Of a DNA stretch of 5,263 bases, positions 1-5,027 are shown in pieces. This stretch comes from an uncultured Acidimicrobiales bacterium (GTDB lineage Bacteria; Actinomycetota; Acidimicrobiia; Acidimicrobiales; UBA10347): the NCBI GenBank assembly GCA_937942965.1, contig CALDGN010000277.1:1-5263 (forward strand). The letters are read 5' to 3'. Under the pieces are notes generated by a model. The model did no database searches. It was not told the origin of the DNA and worked only from the letters and a program-made list of their open reading frames with translations. Positions within the stretch are counted from its first letter, which is position 1. Each line of letters begins with the position of its first letter. Made by a program: the position numbers and the translations under genes.

Positions 1-987
1 GGTCGAGAAGATGAAATCGGTCTCTGCGGCGGGAACCCGCTGCGGGTAGCCGCGCCCCGGACCCGTGCCGGTCAGCCCGCCGCTGGCGAGACCGAACTGG
101 GCTTCGACGATCTGGAAGCCGCCCCCGAGTGGGTCGTCCCACGGGTCGATCCATGCGTTGACGCGGGTCTGGACGTGGCTGAAGCGACGCCAGGCAACGA
201 GCGCACCGCCGATGAAGAGGACCAGACCAGCGAGCAGATAGGCGACCCGTTCGGTGCCGACCCACAAGACGATGAGAAACAGCATGAAGAAGAGCAGCGA
301 CGTGCCGAGATCGCGCTGCGCGACCATGACCAGGAGCGACGCGCCCCATCCGAGCAACAGCGGCCCTGCGTGTCGAGGCTCGGGCAGGCGCAACGGGCCG
401 AGCTTCCACGTGCCCGTCCTAAACAGCTCGCGTTTGTCGACGATGTAGCTGGCGAAAAAGATCGCCAACGCGAGCTTGGCGAACTCACCTGGCTGGAAGT
501 TGATCGGCCCAACGCGCACCCAGATCCGGGACCCGTTGATCGTCTGACCAAAGACCGGAAGTAGGGGCAACAGCAGCAACCCAAGCCCGATGAACAACAG
601 GGTGTACCGCCAGCCCTCGAGGTCGCGGCTACGTCGAACCACCAGCAGCGTGGCGACGTAGAGACCAACGCCGAGGAACGTCCATAGCGCTTGCTGGGCG
701 GCCAAGTCATCGTTGAGCCGGGCGATGAACACATAGCCAAGGCCATTCAGAAGACCTGCGAGCGGAAGCATGAGCCCGTCGGCTTCCGGCGCCAAGAACC
801 GGGTCGCTACGTGCGCGGCGACGAACAATCCGAGGATGATGATCAGGAACGGCACGACGTTGGCCGGGATCGACGACAGCCGACCAACCGAGGCGAGGAT
901 GTACGCACCGGTCGTGACCAGCCCGCCGAGGATGATGAGCACGAGCTCACCGTTGCGGCGGTGTCGACCGACGAAGAAGGCCTTCAT
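1..987 (-). CDS. rodA: SEDS-family peptidoglycan glycosyltransferase (RodA/FtsW/SpoVE), C-terminus cut by window edge
   Basis: This is a polytopic membrane protein that polymerises lipid II into glycan strands together with a class B penicillin-binding protein, for elongation or septation. The open frame covers 329 codons from the ATG at 985-987 to base 1 without a stop, so the C-terminus is missing. About nine hydrophobic segments are visible (roughly residues 14-31, 43-60, 71-90, 99-116, 127-146, 167-183, 206-223, 228-244 and 246-265). Family hallmarks are NGSRIWVRVG (151-160) followed by QPGEFAK (165-171), QRDLGTS (224-230), and TDFIF near residue 323. Asp324 in TDFIF matches by motif the essential aspartate of FtsW/RodA. 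An in-frame TAG at 1000-1002 lies just upstream, so the ATG is the only reasonable start; a weak GGGA sits 6 nt before it. It follows pstP by 48 bp, the order seen in the mycobacterial pknB cluster, where the SEDS gene is called rodA. Family is certain; RodA versus FtsW is judged from gene order only. Confidence -1.
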   Translation of the reverse strand, partial: MKAFFVGRHRRNGELVLIILGGLVTTGAYILASVGRLSSIPANVVPFLIIILGLFVAAHVATRFLAPEADGLMLPLAGLLNGLGYVFIARLNDDLAAQQALWTFLGVGLYVATLLVVRRSRDLEGWRYTLLFIGLGLLLLPLLPVFGQTINGSRIWVRVGPINFQPGEFAKLALAIFFASYIVDKRELFRTGTWKLGPLRLPEPRHAGPLLLGWGASLLVMVAQRDLGTSLLFFMLFLIVLWVGTERVAYLLAGLVLFIGGALVAWRRFSHVQTRVNAWIDPWDDPLGGGFQIVEAQFGLASGGLTGTGPGRGYPQRVPAAETDFIFST

Positions 988-1035
988 CGAGATTCCCAGC
1001 TAACGACGCGAAGGTCGGTCAGGGTGCGACGCAGA

Positions 1036-1959
1036 TCAGCGGCGCCACGACCAACGCTGCTTCTCACCAGCAGGCGATTCGCCCGACTGCTGGTCATCGG
1101 TCGTCGGCTCGCTAGCGGAGTGGGGAGTATCGAACGCGACAGCATCATCAGAAGGGTCGGGAGCCGAGGGGCTCGCCGGACCGTCGATGTTCGCACTGCT
1201 GGCGAGCGCTGCGGGCGCGGCCGGCATTTGCGACTCGGCTTCATCGACGATGTCGACGACGACGGTCGTGATGTTGTCTCGCCCACCACCGGCATTTGCC
1301 GCCACGACAAGCGCGTCGGCGGTTTCTTGTGGATCGGCGTAGGTCGCCAAGATCGTGGCGATCTCTTGGGCGTTGACCTCGTTGAACAAGCCATCGCTGC
1401 AGAGCAGGTAGCGGTCACCGACCTTGGGAATGAAATGGAAGCTGTCGACCTCGACGTGCTCGACGACGCCAAGCGCGCGAGTGACGATGTTGCGCTGCGG
1501 GTGGACCTCGGCCTGCTCGGGGGTCAGACGCCCCTCGCGGACGAGGGCTTCGACCAAGCTGTGGTCTTCGGTGAGCTGCTCGAGCACAACGCCGGTCAAT
1601 CGGTACATGCGGCTGTCGCCGACATTGATCGCACCGAGCGAAACGCCGTCGGGAACATTGATAAGACCGAGCGCAACGACGGTTGTGCCCATGCCATGCA
1701 ACATCGGGTTCGCTGCCGCGGCGTCGAGGATGCGCCGGTTCGAGTGTTCGACCGCTTCGACGAGCAGCGCCAAGTCAGGTTCTGCGAACCGACTGACCAT
1801 TTCTTGCGCAGCGAGCGAGCTAGCGACTTCGCCACCGCGGTGGCCGCCCATGCCGTCAGCAACCACGGCCACGCTGCCCGACACGCTGTAGCTGTCTTGA
1901 TTGATCTCACGCTGCACGCCGACGTCTGTAGCCGCGCCGATGCGGAATCCGATCGTCAC
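1036..1959 (-). CDS. pstP: PP2C-type Ser/Thr protein phosphatase (PstP-like), no membrane domain
   Basis: This is a metal-dependent PPM/PP2C phosphatase that would dephosphorylate targets of the Pkn-type Ser/Thr kinases, including the kinases. The 307-residue protein has an N-terminal catalytic domain (about 1-240) with all main motifs: phosphate-binding Arg17, NQD (20-22), VADGMGG (33-39, metal ligand Asp35), GTTVVA (91-96), VGDSR (113-117), CSDG (187-190, Asp189) and GRDN (226-229, Asp228). Residues about 241-307 form a Pro/Ala/Ser/Asp-rich, probably disordered tail ending in RWSWRR. There is no transmembrane helix. Mycobacterial PstP has one here, followed by an extracytoplasmic domain, so this enzyme should be cytosolic. 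The start is a GTG at 1957-1959 that overlaps the fhaB stop (GTGA), with GGAG 5 nt upstream inside fhaB, which implies translational coupling. Activity is very likely because the metal ligands are complete. Confidence -1.
   Translation of the reverse strand: MTIGFRIGAATDVGVQREINQDSYSVSGSVAVVADGMGGHRGGEVASSLAAQEMVSRFAEPDLALLVEAVEHSNRRILDAAAANPMLHGMGTTVVALGLINVPDGVSLGAINVGDSRMYRLTGVVLEQLTEDHSLVEALVREGRLTPEQAEVHPQRNIVTRALGVVEHVEVDSFHFIPKVGDRYLLCSDGLFNEVNAQEIATILATYADPQETADALVVAANAGGGRDNITTVVVDIVDEAESQMPAAPAALASSANIDGPASPSAPDPSDDAVAFDTPHSASEPTTDDQQSGESPAGEKQRWSWRR
1956..1959 (-). other. fhaB stop / pstP start overlap (GTGA)
   Basis: The fhaB TGA (1956-1958) and the pstP GTG (1957-1959) share four bases. 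This spacing normally means that ribosomes finishing fhaB re-initiate on pstP, keeping adaptor and phosphatase amounts linked. Confidence -1.
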
Positions 1960-2492
1960 GAGAACTCCAGCAGGGTCGTGCCGAACTGGATGCGGTCGCC
2001 GGGCCGCAGTTCGGTAGCGGTGGTGAGTTGGTTTCCGTTGAGCACCGTGCCGTTGCGCGAGTCGAGGTCCTCGATCACGAAGACGCCCGTGCGATTGAAG
2101 ATGCGAGCGTGCACGCTCGACACATAGGTGTCATCGATGTGCAGTCCACAGGTGGCGGCGCGTCCGATGGTGATTTCGTTTCCGAGCGCCCAGGTCAGGC
2201 CGACGTTCTCGGGCGGCTCGAGCACCATCAGTTGACCGATGAGCACGGCGACCGGGGCATTGCTTGCAACAGGCGCGGCCACAGCAGCTGCGGCGGGACC
2301 ACCGCGGCGGGTTGTGGTCCGCATGTTGGGCGCCGCGGCGTTGGTCACCGGCGGCACCGGTTCCGCGCGGGGCTGCACACGAGTCCGCGGATCGCGGAGC
2401 TCGTTGTACACCGACCAGAGCACGCGCACGAAGAACAGGTACAGGCCAGCGAGGACCATGATCTTCATGACGTTCAAGAGCGGCTCAGACAC
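1956..2492 (-). CDS. fhaB: Membrane-anchored FHA-domain protein (FhaB/FipA-like)
   Basis: This is a small phosphothreonine-binding adaptor, expected to recruit kinase-phosphorylated partners to the inner face of the membrane near the cell-wall machinery. Of its 178 residues, about 8-27 form one hydrophobic helix. A Pro/Ala/Arg-rich linker (about 33-80) containing a TTT cluster (59-61) follows, then a C-terminal FHA domain (about 88-178). The phosphopeptide-binding residues are present: GR at 110-111, SSVH at 125-128 (Ser125, His128) and RNGT at 146-149, followed by NG at 152-153. Length and architecture agree with mycobacterial FhaB (FipA). The start is a GTG at 2490-2492 with GGAGG only 3 nt upstream. 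The next in-frame Met (residue 9) would cut into the membrane helix and lacks a ribosome site. It lies 39 bp downstream of fhaA and overlaps pstP by 4 bases. Confidence -1.
   Translation of the reverse strand: MSEPLLNVMKIMVLAGLYLFFVRVLWSVYNELRDPRTRVQPRAEPVPPVTNAAAPNMRTTTRRGGPAAAAVAAPVASNAPVAVLIGQLMVLEPPENVGLTWALGNEITIGRAATCGLHIDDTYVSSVHARIFNRTGVFVIEDLDSRNGTVLNGNQLTTATELRPGDRIQFGTTLLEFS
1965..1968 (-). promoter_or_regulatory. Ribosome binding site of pstP (GGAG)
   Basis: GGAG on the minus strand lies inside the last codons of fhaB, 5 nt before the GTG. It supports the GTG start that overlaps the fhaB stop codon. Confidence -1.
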
Positions 2493-2495
2493 GGG

Positions 2496-2500
2496 CCTCC
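2496..2500 (-). promoter_or_regulatory. Ribosome binding site of fhaB (GGAGG, short spacing)
   Basis: A full GGAGG on the minus strand is followed by CCC and then the GTG start. The 3-nt spacing is shorter than usual, but no other start lies at a better distance, and the GTG keeps the whole membrane helix. Confidence -1.
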
Positions 2501-2531
2501 GAGCGTAGTGGGATGGGTCGAGCCGTCGTGT

Positions 2532-3188
2532 TCAGTGGAGCTCGAACGTGGCTGCGGTGGCACCAAAGACGACCGAGTCGCCATTTTGTAACGGTGATTC
2601 CTGGATCGGTGACCCGTTCACCTGTGTGCCATTGGTTGACCCGAGATCACGCACGACCCAGCCGCTCGGTCCGAGTTCAATCACCGCGTGGTTGCGGCTG
2701 ACGTTCTCGTCGGTGAGGACAAGGCTTCCGCCAGGCAGGCGTCCGACGGTAAAGGGGTTGCCAACGGGGAAGCGTTCGCCGGTCGACAACACGATGCTGG
2801 CCGAGGTCTGCTGGGCGACGCCCTCGCGCCACTGCGCCTGGACCTGGAGCGTGCCTTCGGGGTAGTCGGCGGCTTCGACCAGCGTGACTGAGACAGGACC
2901 GAGCACGCGGTACTGCTCATCGGCGATATGGGTGCGAGCCGCTTCGATCAGTTCGTTGGTGAGCTGGGTTTCGACCTCGGCAAATCGACCATGGTCGGCC
3001 GACGACAGGTACACCCAGTAGTGATTCGGGACGGCGAGGGCGCCATCAACGGCAACGGTCTGATTGCCGTCGATCTCGCGCACAATGCGGCGCCCGATTT
3101 CGAGCGGGCTCAGTCCGCTCTTGAAGACACGTGCAAACGTGCCTTCGACCAGACTTTCGAGCCGCCGTTCAAATCGCCGTAGTCCCAC
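2532..3188 (-). CDS. fhaA: FhaA-like protein: DUF3662 N-terminal domain plus C-terminal FHA domain, unusually compact
   Basis: This is a cytosolic FHA adaptor. The mycobacterial homologue binds the phosphorylated pseudokinase domain of the lipid II flippase MviN and so helps control peptidoglycan synthesis; the same role here is inferred. The protein has 218 residues. Residues 1 to about 120 match the FhaA N-terminal domain (DUF3662), with the typical opening MGLRRFERRLESLVEG and ARVFKSGLSPLEIGRRI (19-35). Residues about 130-218 form an FHA domain with GR at 149-150, SRNH at 164-167 and STNGT at 184-188 followed by NG at 191-192. The two domains are joined by only about ten residues. Mycobacterial FhaA is over 500 residues because of a long low-complexity linker that is absent here. 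The GTG at 3186-3188 is chosen because it gives the family N-terminus; there is AAGG about 9 nt upstream, which also falls within a -10-like hexamer. It is the first gene of the operon. Confidence -1.
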   Translation of the reverse strand: MGLRRFERRLESLVEGTFARVFKSGLSPLEIGRRIVREIDGNQTVAVDGALAVPNHYWVYLSSADHGRFAEVETQLTNELIEAARTHIADEQYRVLGPVSVTLVEAADYPEGTLQVQAQWREGVAQQTSASIVLSTGERFPVGNPFTVGRLPGGSLVLTDENVSRNHAVIELGPSGWVVRDLGSTNGTQVNGSPIQESPLQNGDSVVFGATAATFELH

Positions 3189-3195
3189 GCCCAGA

Positions 3196-3225
3196 ACCTT
3201 AGGTGCTCGAACAGTGAGTCGTCAT
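3196..3225 (-). promoter_or_regulatory. Candidate promoter of the fhaA-fhaB-pstP-rodA operon, possibly leaderless
   Basis: On the minus strand, a -10-like TAAGGT (3196-3201) has an imperfect -35-like ATGACG (3220-3225, 4 of 6 matches to TTGACA) 18 bp upstream. The -10 ends 7 nt before the fhaA GTG, so transcription would begin at or next to the start codon. That is the arrangement of actinobacterial leaderless mRNAs. The AAGG in the -10 could instead act as a ribosome site for a longer transcript. The region also lies just after a convergent-free gene end, where a new promoter is expected. Confidence -1.
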
Positions 3226-3255
3226 CTTCTCGGACTGGGGACCGCTCCTCTTTGC

Positions 3256-3271
3256 ACGACCCCCAGGTCGT
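3256..3271 (-). terminator. Small GC-rich hairpin at the stop codon of the crotonase gene
   Basis: On the minus strand ACGACC-TGGG-GGTCGT forms a 6-bp stem with a 4-nt loop, starting at the last base of the TGA. No T tract follows, so it is not a classical intrinsic terminator. It could be a weak or U-less terminator, or a 3'-end stabiliser, that separates the crotonase gene from the fhaA operon. Stems of this size also occur by chance in GC-rich DNA. Confidence -1.
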
Positions 3272-3993
3272 CAGCTGCCTCGACTGCGATCGGCGGCGAT
3301 CTGGTCGGCCATAGCGACGAGGGCGTCGCCACGGAACTCCTGGAGCATGCGGGCATAGGCCGACTTGTCGAGGGCGGCGAGCGACGTGGCCTCGGCCATG
3401 GCGGTTTCGACGAGCTGGTCCGCCGGCACGACCATGTCGAGGAAGCCGACGTCGACTGCGCCGGCACTGTCGGTGATGCGGGCCGTGGGCAGCGAGCGCT
3501 GGAGGTGGCGGTTCGAGAGACGTTCACGACAGATCGTGTACGCCCAGCCCGGCAGCGTCATACCGATGGCGACCTCGTTGAGGCCGACCTTGAACGGTCC
3601 ATCCACGCCGATGCGAACGTCGCAGCCGAGGAGCATGAGTGCTCCTGCGGCGAGGGCATGGCCGGTGCACGCGGCGACGACAGGAATCCGGGCGCCATAG
3701 ATGTGGCGAACCAGGTCGCCACCGTCGGCGACCATCGTGGTCACGGCGCTCTGATCACCGGCGCCCATCACGCTCAGGTCGAACCCGGCGGAGAAGCGGC
3801 CTTCGCGACCGACAAGGACAGCCGCCACACAGTTGGGGTCAGCCTCAGCTTGGGTGATGGCGCCGCGAATCTCGGCGATCATCGCGACCGACAGCGCATT
3901 GGCCTTGCCATCGTCGAGGTCGATCCGATGCACGGTGCGATTGGCATCATCGTCCTCGATCGGCACTGCGGTTGTCGTTACCCGTTCACTCAT
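3271..3993 (-). CDS. Crotonase / enoyl-CoA hydratase-isomerase family protein (short type)
   Basis: This protein of 240 residues has the crotonase fold and acts on a CoA thioester, probably in fatty-acid or related acyl-CoA breakdown; the substrate cannot be read from the sequence. The two oxyanion-hole regions are visible: FSAGFDL (67-73) and GHALAAGALMLLGCDVRIG (111-129). The GLNEVAIGM stretch (137-145) carries Glu140, which matches the first catalytic glutamate of rat mitochondrial hydratase. The second catalytic glutamate seems to be Gln165 in my hand alignment, so classical hydratase activity is uncertain. The C-terminal trimerisation part is short; typical hydratases have about 255-260 residues. 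The start is the ATG at 3991-3993 because AGGAAAG lies about 5 nt upstream and the family N-terminus follows. An open frame continues to 4224 but has no family resemblance. It is not clearly in an operon with either neighbour. Confidence -1.
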   Translation of the reverse strand: MSERVTTTAVPIEDDDANRTVHRIDLDDGKANALSVAMIAEIRGAITQAEADPNCVAAVLVGREGRFSAGFDLSVMGAGDQSAVTTMVADGGDLVRHIYGARIPVVAACTGHALAAGALMLLGCDVRIGVDGPFKVGLNEVAIGMTLPGWAYTICRERLSNRHLQRSLPTARITDSAGAVDVGFLDMVVPADQLVETAMAEATSLAALDKSAYARMLQEFRGDALVAMADQIAADRSRGS

Positions 3994-4000
3994 GCCCGCT

Positions 4001-4030
4001 TTCCTACCGGCCGCTGACGGACGCTGCCAA
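4001..4030 (-). promoter_or_regulatory. Possible promoter / ribosome site of the crotonase gene
   Basis: On the minus strand TTGGCA (4025-4030, 5 of 6 matches to the -35 consensus) is followed after 18 bp by TAGGAA (4001-4006, a poor -10), which ends 7 nt before the ATG. The same bases contain AGGAAAG, a good ribosome site, so the -10 reading is doubtful. The -35-like box lies in one copy of a direct repeat. Confidence -1.
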
Positions 4031-4048
4031 CTTGGTGCTCTGCCAACT
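4024..4048. repeat. Two direct copies of CTGCCAACT, 16-bp period
   Basis: The 9-mer CTGCCAACT occurs at 4024-4032 and again at 4040-4048, with a 7-bp spacer, in the 62-bp gap between the small membrane-protein gene and the crotonase gene. Read on the minus strand, each copy contains TTGGCA. It could be a tandem protein-binding site or a short chance duplication. Confidence -1.
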
Positions 4049-4055
4049 CGGCGGC

Positions 4056-4319
4056 TTAGGCAGCCAGCACCGGCATCGGCGCCATTGCGGGCTGGTGGAC
4101 CGCAGCGCGATCGCCAGCTCTCTCCTCGTGCCGTAGCTCGCGTCGAGCGCCAGCGACCATCACACCGAAGCCGGGCCCACCCCAGAACGCACACATGGCG
4201 CCGAGCCCGATGCCGGCTGGCCATCCGAAGGCAAGGCCGCAGGGCACGCCGACCCCGATGAGGAACAGCGCAGTGACGGCACTGATCGAGCTGACGTAGA
4301 TGCGGGTGTCTGTTTCCAT
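4056..4319 (-). CDS. Small two-helix membrane protein, function unknown
   Basis: I do not recognise this protein of 87 residues. It has a short polar N-terminus, two hydrophobic segments (about 9-31 and 34-57) rich in Gly and Ala, with FGWPAGIGLG between and within them and FWGGPGFG in the second, and then a charged tail (about 59-72) that starts RRELRHEER. This pattern fits a hairpin inner-membrane protein with a cytoplasmic basic tail. The ATG at 4317-4319 is preferred over the in-frame ATG at 4353-4355, because the extra twelve residues would be encoded by the AT-rich region with the palindrome. No ribosome site is visible, so translation may be leaderless. It is divergent from the regulator gene and shares its control region, so it is a likely target of that regulator; the Gly-rich helices suggest oligomerisation, but that is only a guess. 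Confidence -1.
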   Translation of the reverse strand: METDTRIYVSSISAVTALFLIGVGVPCGLAFGWPAGIGLGAMCAFWGGPGFGVMVAGARRELRHEERAGDRAAVHQPAMAPMPVLAA

Positions 4320-4385
4320 AATTCTAGTTTGTACTAGATAAATGATTATGTGCAACCGTCAGTGTAAAAAAGATACGATCGAGCC
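4320..4385. promoter_or_regulatory. AT-rich divergent control region between membrane-protein gene and regulator
   Basis: These 66 bp have about 35% GC by hand count, far below the coding DNA on both sides. For the regulator (plus strand), TACGAT (4374-4379) is a good -10 that ends 6 nt before the ATG at 4386; a weak GTGCAA (4350-4355) lies 18 bp upstream. For the membrane-protein gene (minus strand), the same six bases read TTGCAC. They are followed after 16 bp by TACAAA (4328-4333), which ends 8 nt before the ATG. The two promoters may thus share one -35 position, and both transcripts would be leaderless or nearly so. Neither start has a clear ribosome site. Confidence -1.
4323..4338. promoter_or_regulatory. 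Perfect inverted repeat, candidate operator
   Basis: TCTAGT-TTGT-ACTAGA has perfect 6-bp arms and a 4-bp centre, a common form for a site bound by a dimeric winged-helix regulator. It covers the proposed -10 of the membrane-protein gene and lies upstream of the proposed regulator promoter. Binding would therefore block the membrane-protein gene and might be neutral or activating for the regulator. A looser repeat, ATAA-ATGA-TTAT (4338-4349), follows directly. Confidence -1.
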
Positions 4386-5027
4386 ATGCAGCTCGACGAG
4401 GCGATGCAAGACCAGGCCAAGGCCCTGGCGGATCCGAGCCGGTTCCGCATCTTCGGCTTCATCGTCGAAGCCGCCGAGCCCGTTGGCGTCGCCGAGCTGA
4501 CCGAGCTGCTCGGCTTCAACCACAACGCCATTCGCCAGCACCTGGCCGTACTTACCGACAGCGGGCTCCTGGCCGAATTCGACGAGATCCGTCGCACCCG
4601 TGGCCGACCACGCAAGCTGTACCAGGCACGAGCCGACGCGCTGCACGCCTTCCGTTCGGTATCGGGTTCCTATGAGCGGCTCGCCCACCTGCTGCTGCAA
4701 CTACACGGAAGCGACCATTCGCCGTTCGAGGTCGGCCGAATCTACGCACTCGACCAGGCGATCACGTCGAGCGAAGAACCAGTCGACGCGCTGCTGCGAC
4801 TGCTCACGATCGAGGGCTTCGAACCCACTCGTGATGACGAAGCGATCACCCTCGGGCACTGTCCCTTCGCCGACGTCGCCGAACAGAACCCCGGCGTCGT
4901 ATGTGAACTCCACCGCGGACTCTTGGCTGGATCCGCCGAGGCGGCCGGCACCTCGATCGACATCGAGCTCTCCCCTCGCCCACCCGCCACCGCTGGTTGC
5001 CTCGTCACGATTTCGACCAGCCGATGA
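4386..5027 (+). CDS. Winged-helix transcriptional regulator, COG2345/SufR-like, with C-terminal cysteines
   Basis: This 213-residue protein has an ArsR/DeoR-like winged helix-turn-helix at about residues 10-82. The recognition part is in VAELTELLGFNHNAIRQHLA (35-54), and the wing contains RTRGRPRKLYQ (70-80), a motif typical of COG2345 regulators. The C-terminal half ends with HCPF (158-161), VCELH (172-176) and AGCL (203-206). The three cysteines Cys159, Cys173 and Cys205 are spaced 14 and 32 residues apart. SufR-type repressors have a comparable set of C-terminal cysteines that bind an Fe-S cluster, so a metal or Fe-S/redox sensor is plausible, though no suf genes are present here. His158 and His176 could also be ligands. 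The ATG at 4386 gives the family N-terminus and lies 6 nt after a -10-like TACGAT, with no ribosome site, suggesting a leaderless mRNA. It overlaps the cupin gene by 4 bases. Confidence -1.
   Translation: MQLDEAMQDQAKALADPSRFRIFGFIVEAAEPVGVAELTELLGFNHNAIRQHLAVLTDSGLLAEFDEIRRTRGRPRKLYQARADALHAFRSVSGSYERLAHLLLQLHGSDHSPFEVGRIYALDQAITSSEEPVDALLRLLTIEGFEPTRDDEAITLGHCPFADVAEQNPGVVCELHRGLLAGSAEAAGTSIDIELSPRPPATAGCLVTISTSR
5024..5027 (+). other. Regulator stop / cupin start overlap (ATGA)
   Basis: The cupin ATG (5024-5026) and the regulator TGA (5025-5027) share bases. No good ribosome site lies upstream of the ATG, so cupin synthesis probably depends on ribosomes that finish the regulator frame. 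Confidence -1.

Noticed and set aside
72..746. Minus-strand open frame of 224 codons inside the SEDS gene
   Set aside because: It is Ser/Arg/Cys-rich, out of frame with the SEDS protein and without hydrophobic helices; it is an alternative-frame shadow.
691..2127. Long open frame of 478 codons on the plus strand
   Set aside because: It runs antisense to the phosphatase and SEDS genes, has an Arg/Asp-rich composition typical of a shadow frame in GC-rich DNA, and shows no family motif. The minus-strand frames carry full PP2C and SEDS motifs.
3064..4017. Plus-strand open frame of 317 codons
   Set aside because: It is antisense to the crotonase gene, His/Asp/Gly-rich and without motifs, while the opposite strand has both oxyanion-hole motifs.
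3994..4224. N-terminal extension of the crotonase gene
   Set aside because: The frame stays open, but the extra residues are Arg/Ala-rich, unlike the family, and overlap the membrane-protein gene in another frame. A good ribosome site lies just before the ATG at 3993.
4320..4355. Twelve-residue upstream extension of the small membrane protein
   Set aside because: It would be encoded by the AT-rich promoter and palindrome; its composition differs from the rest of the gene and it has no ribosome site.
4346..4700. Minus-strand open frames antisense to the regulator
   Set aside because: They show no recognisable motifs, and the plus strand carries the clear winged-helix protein.
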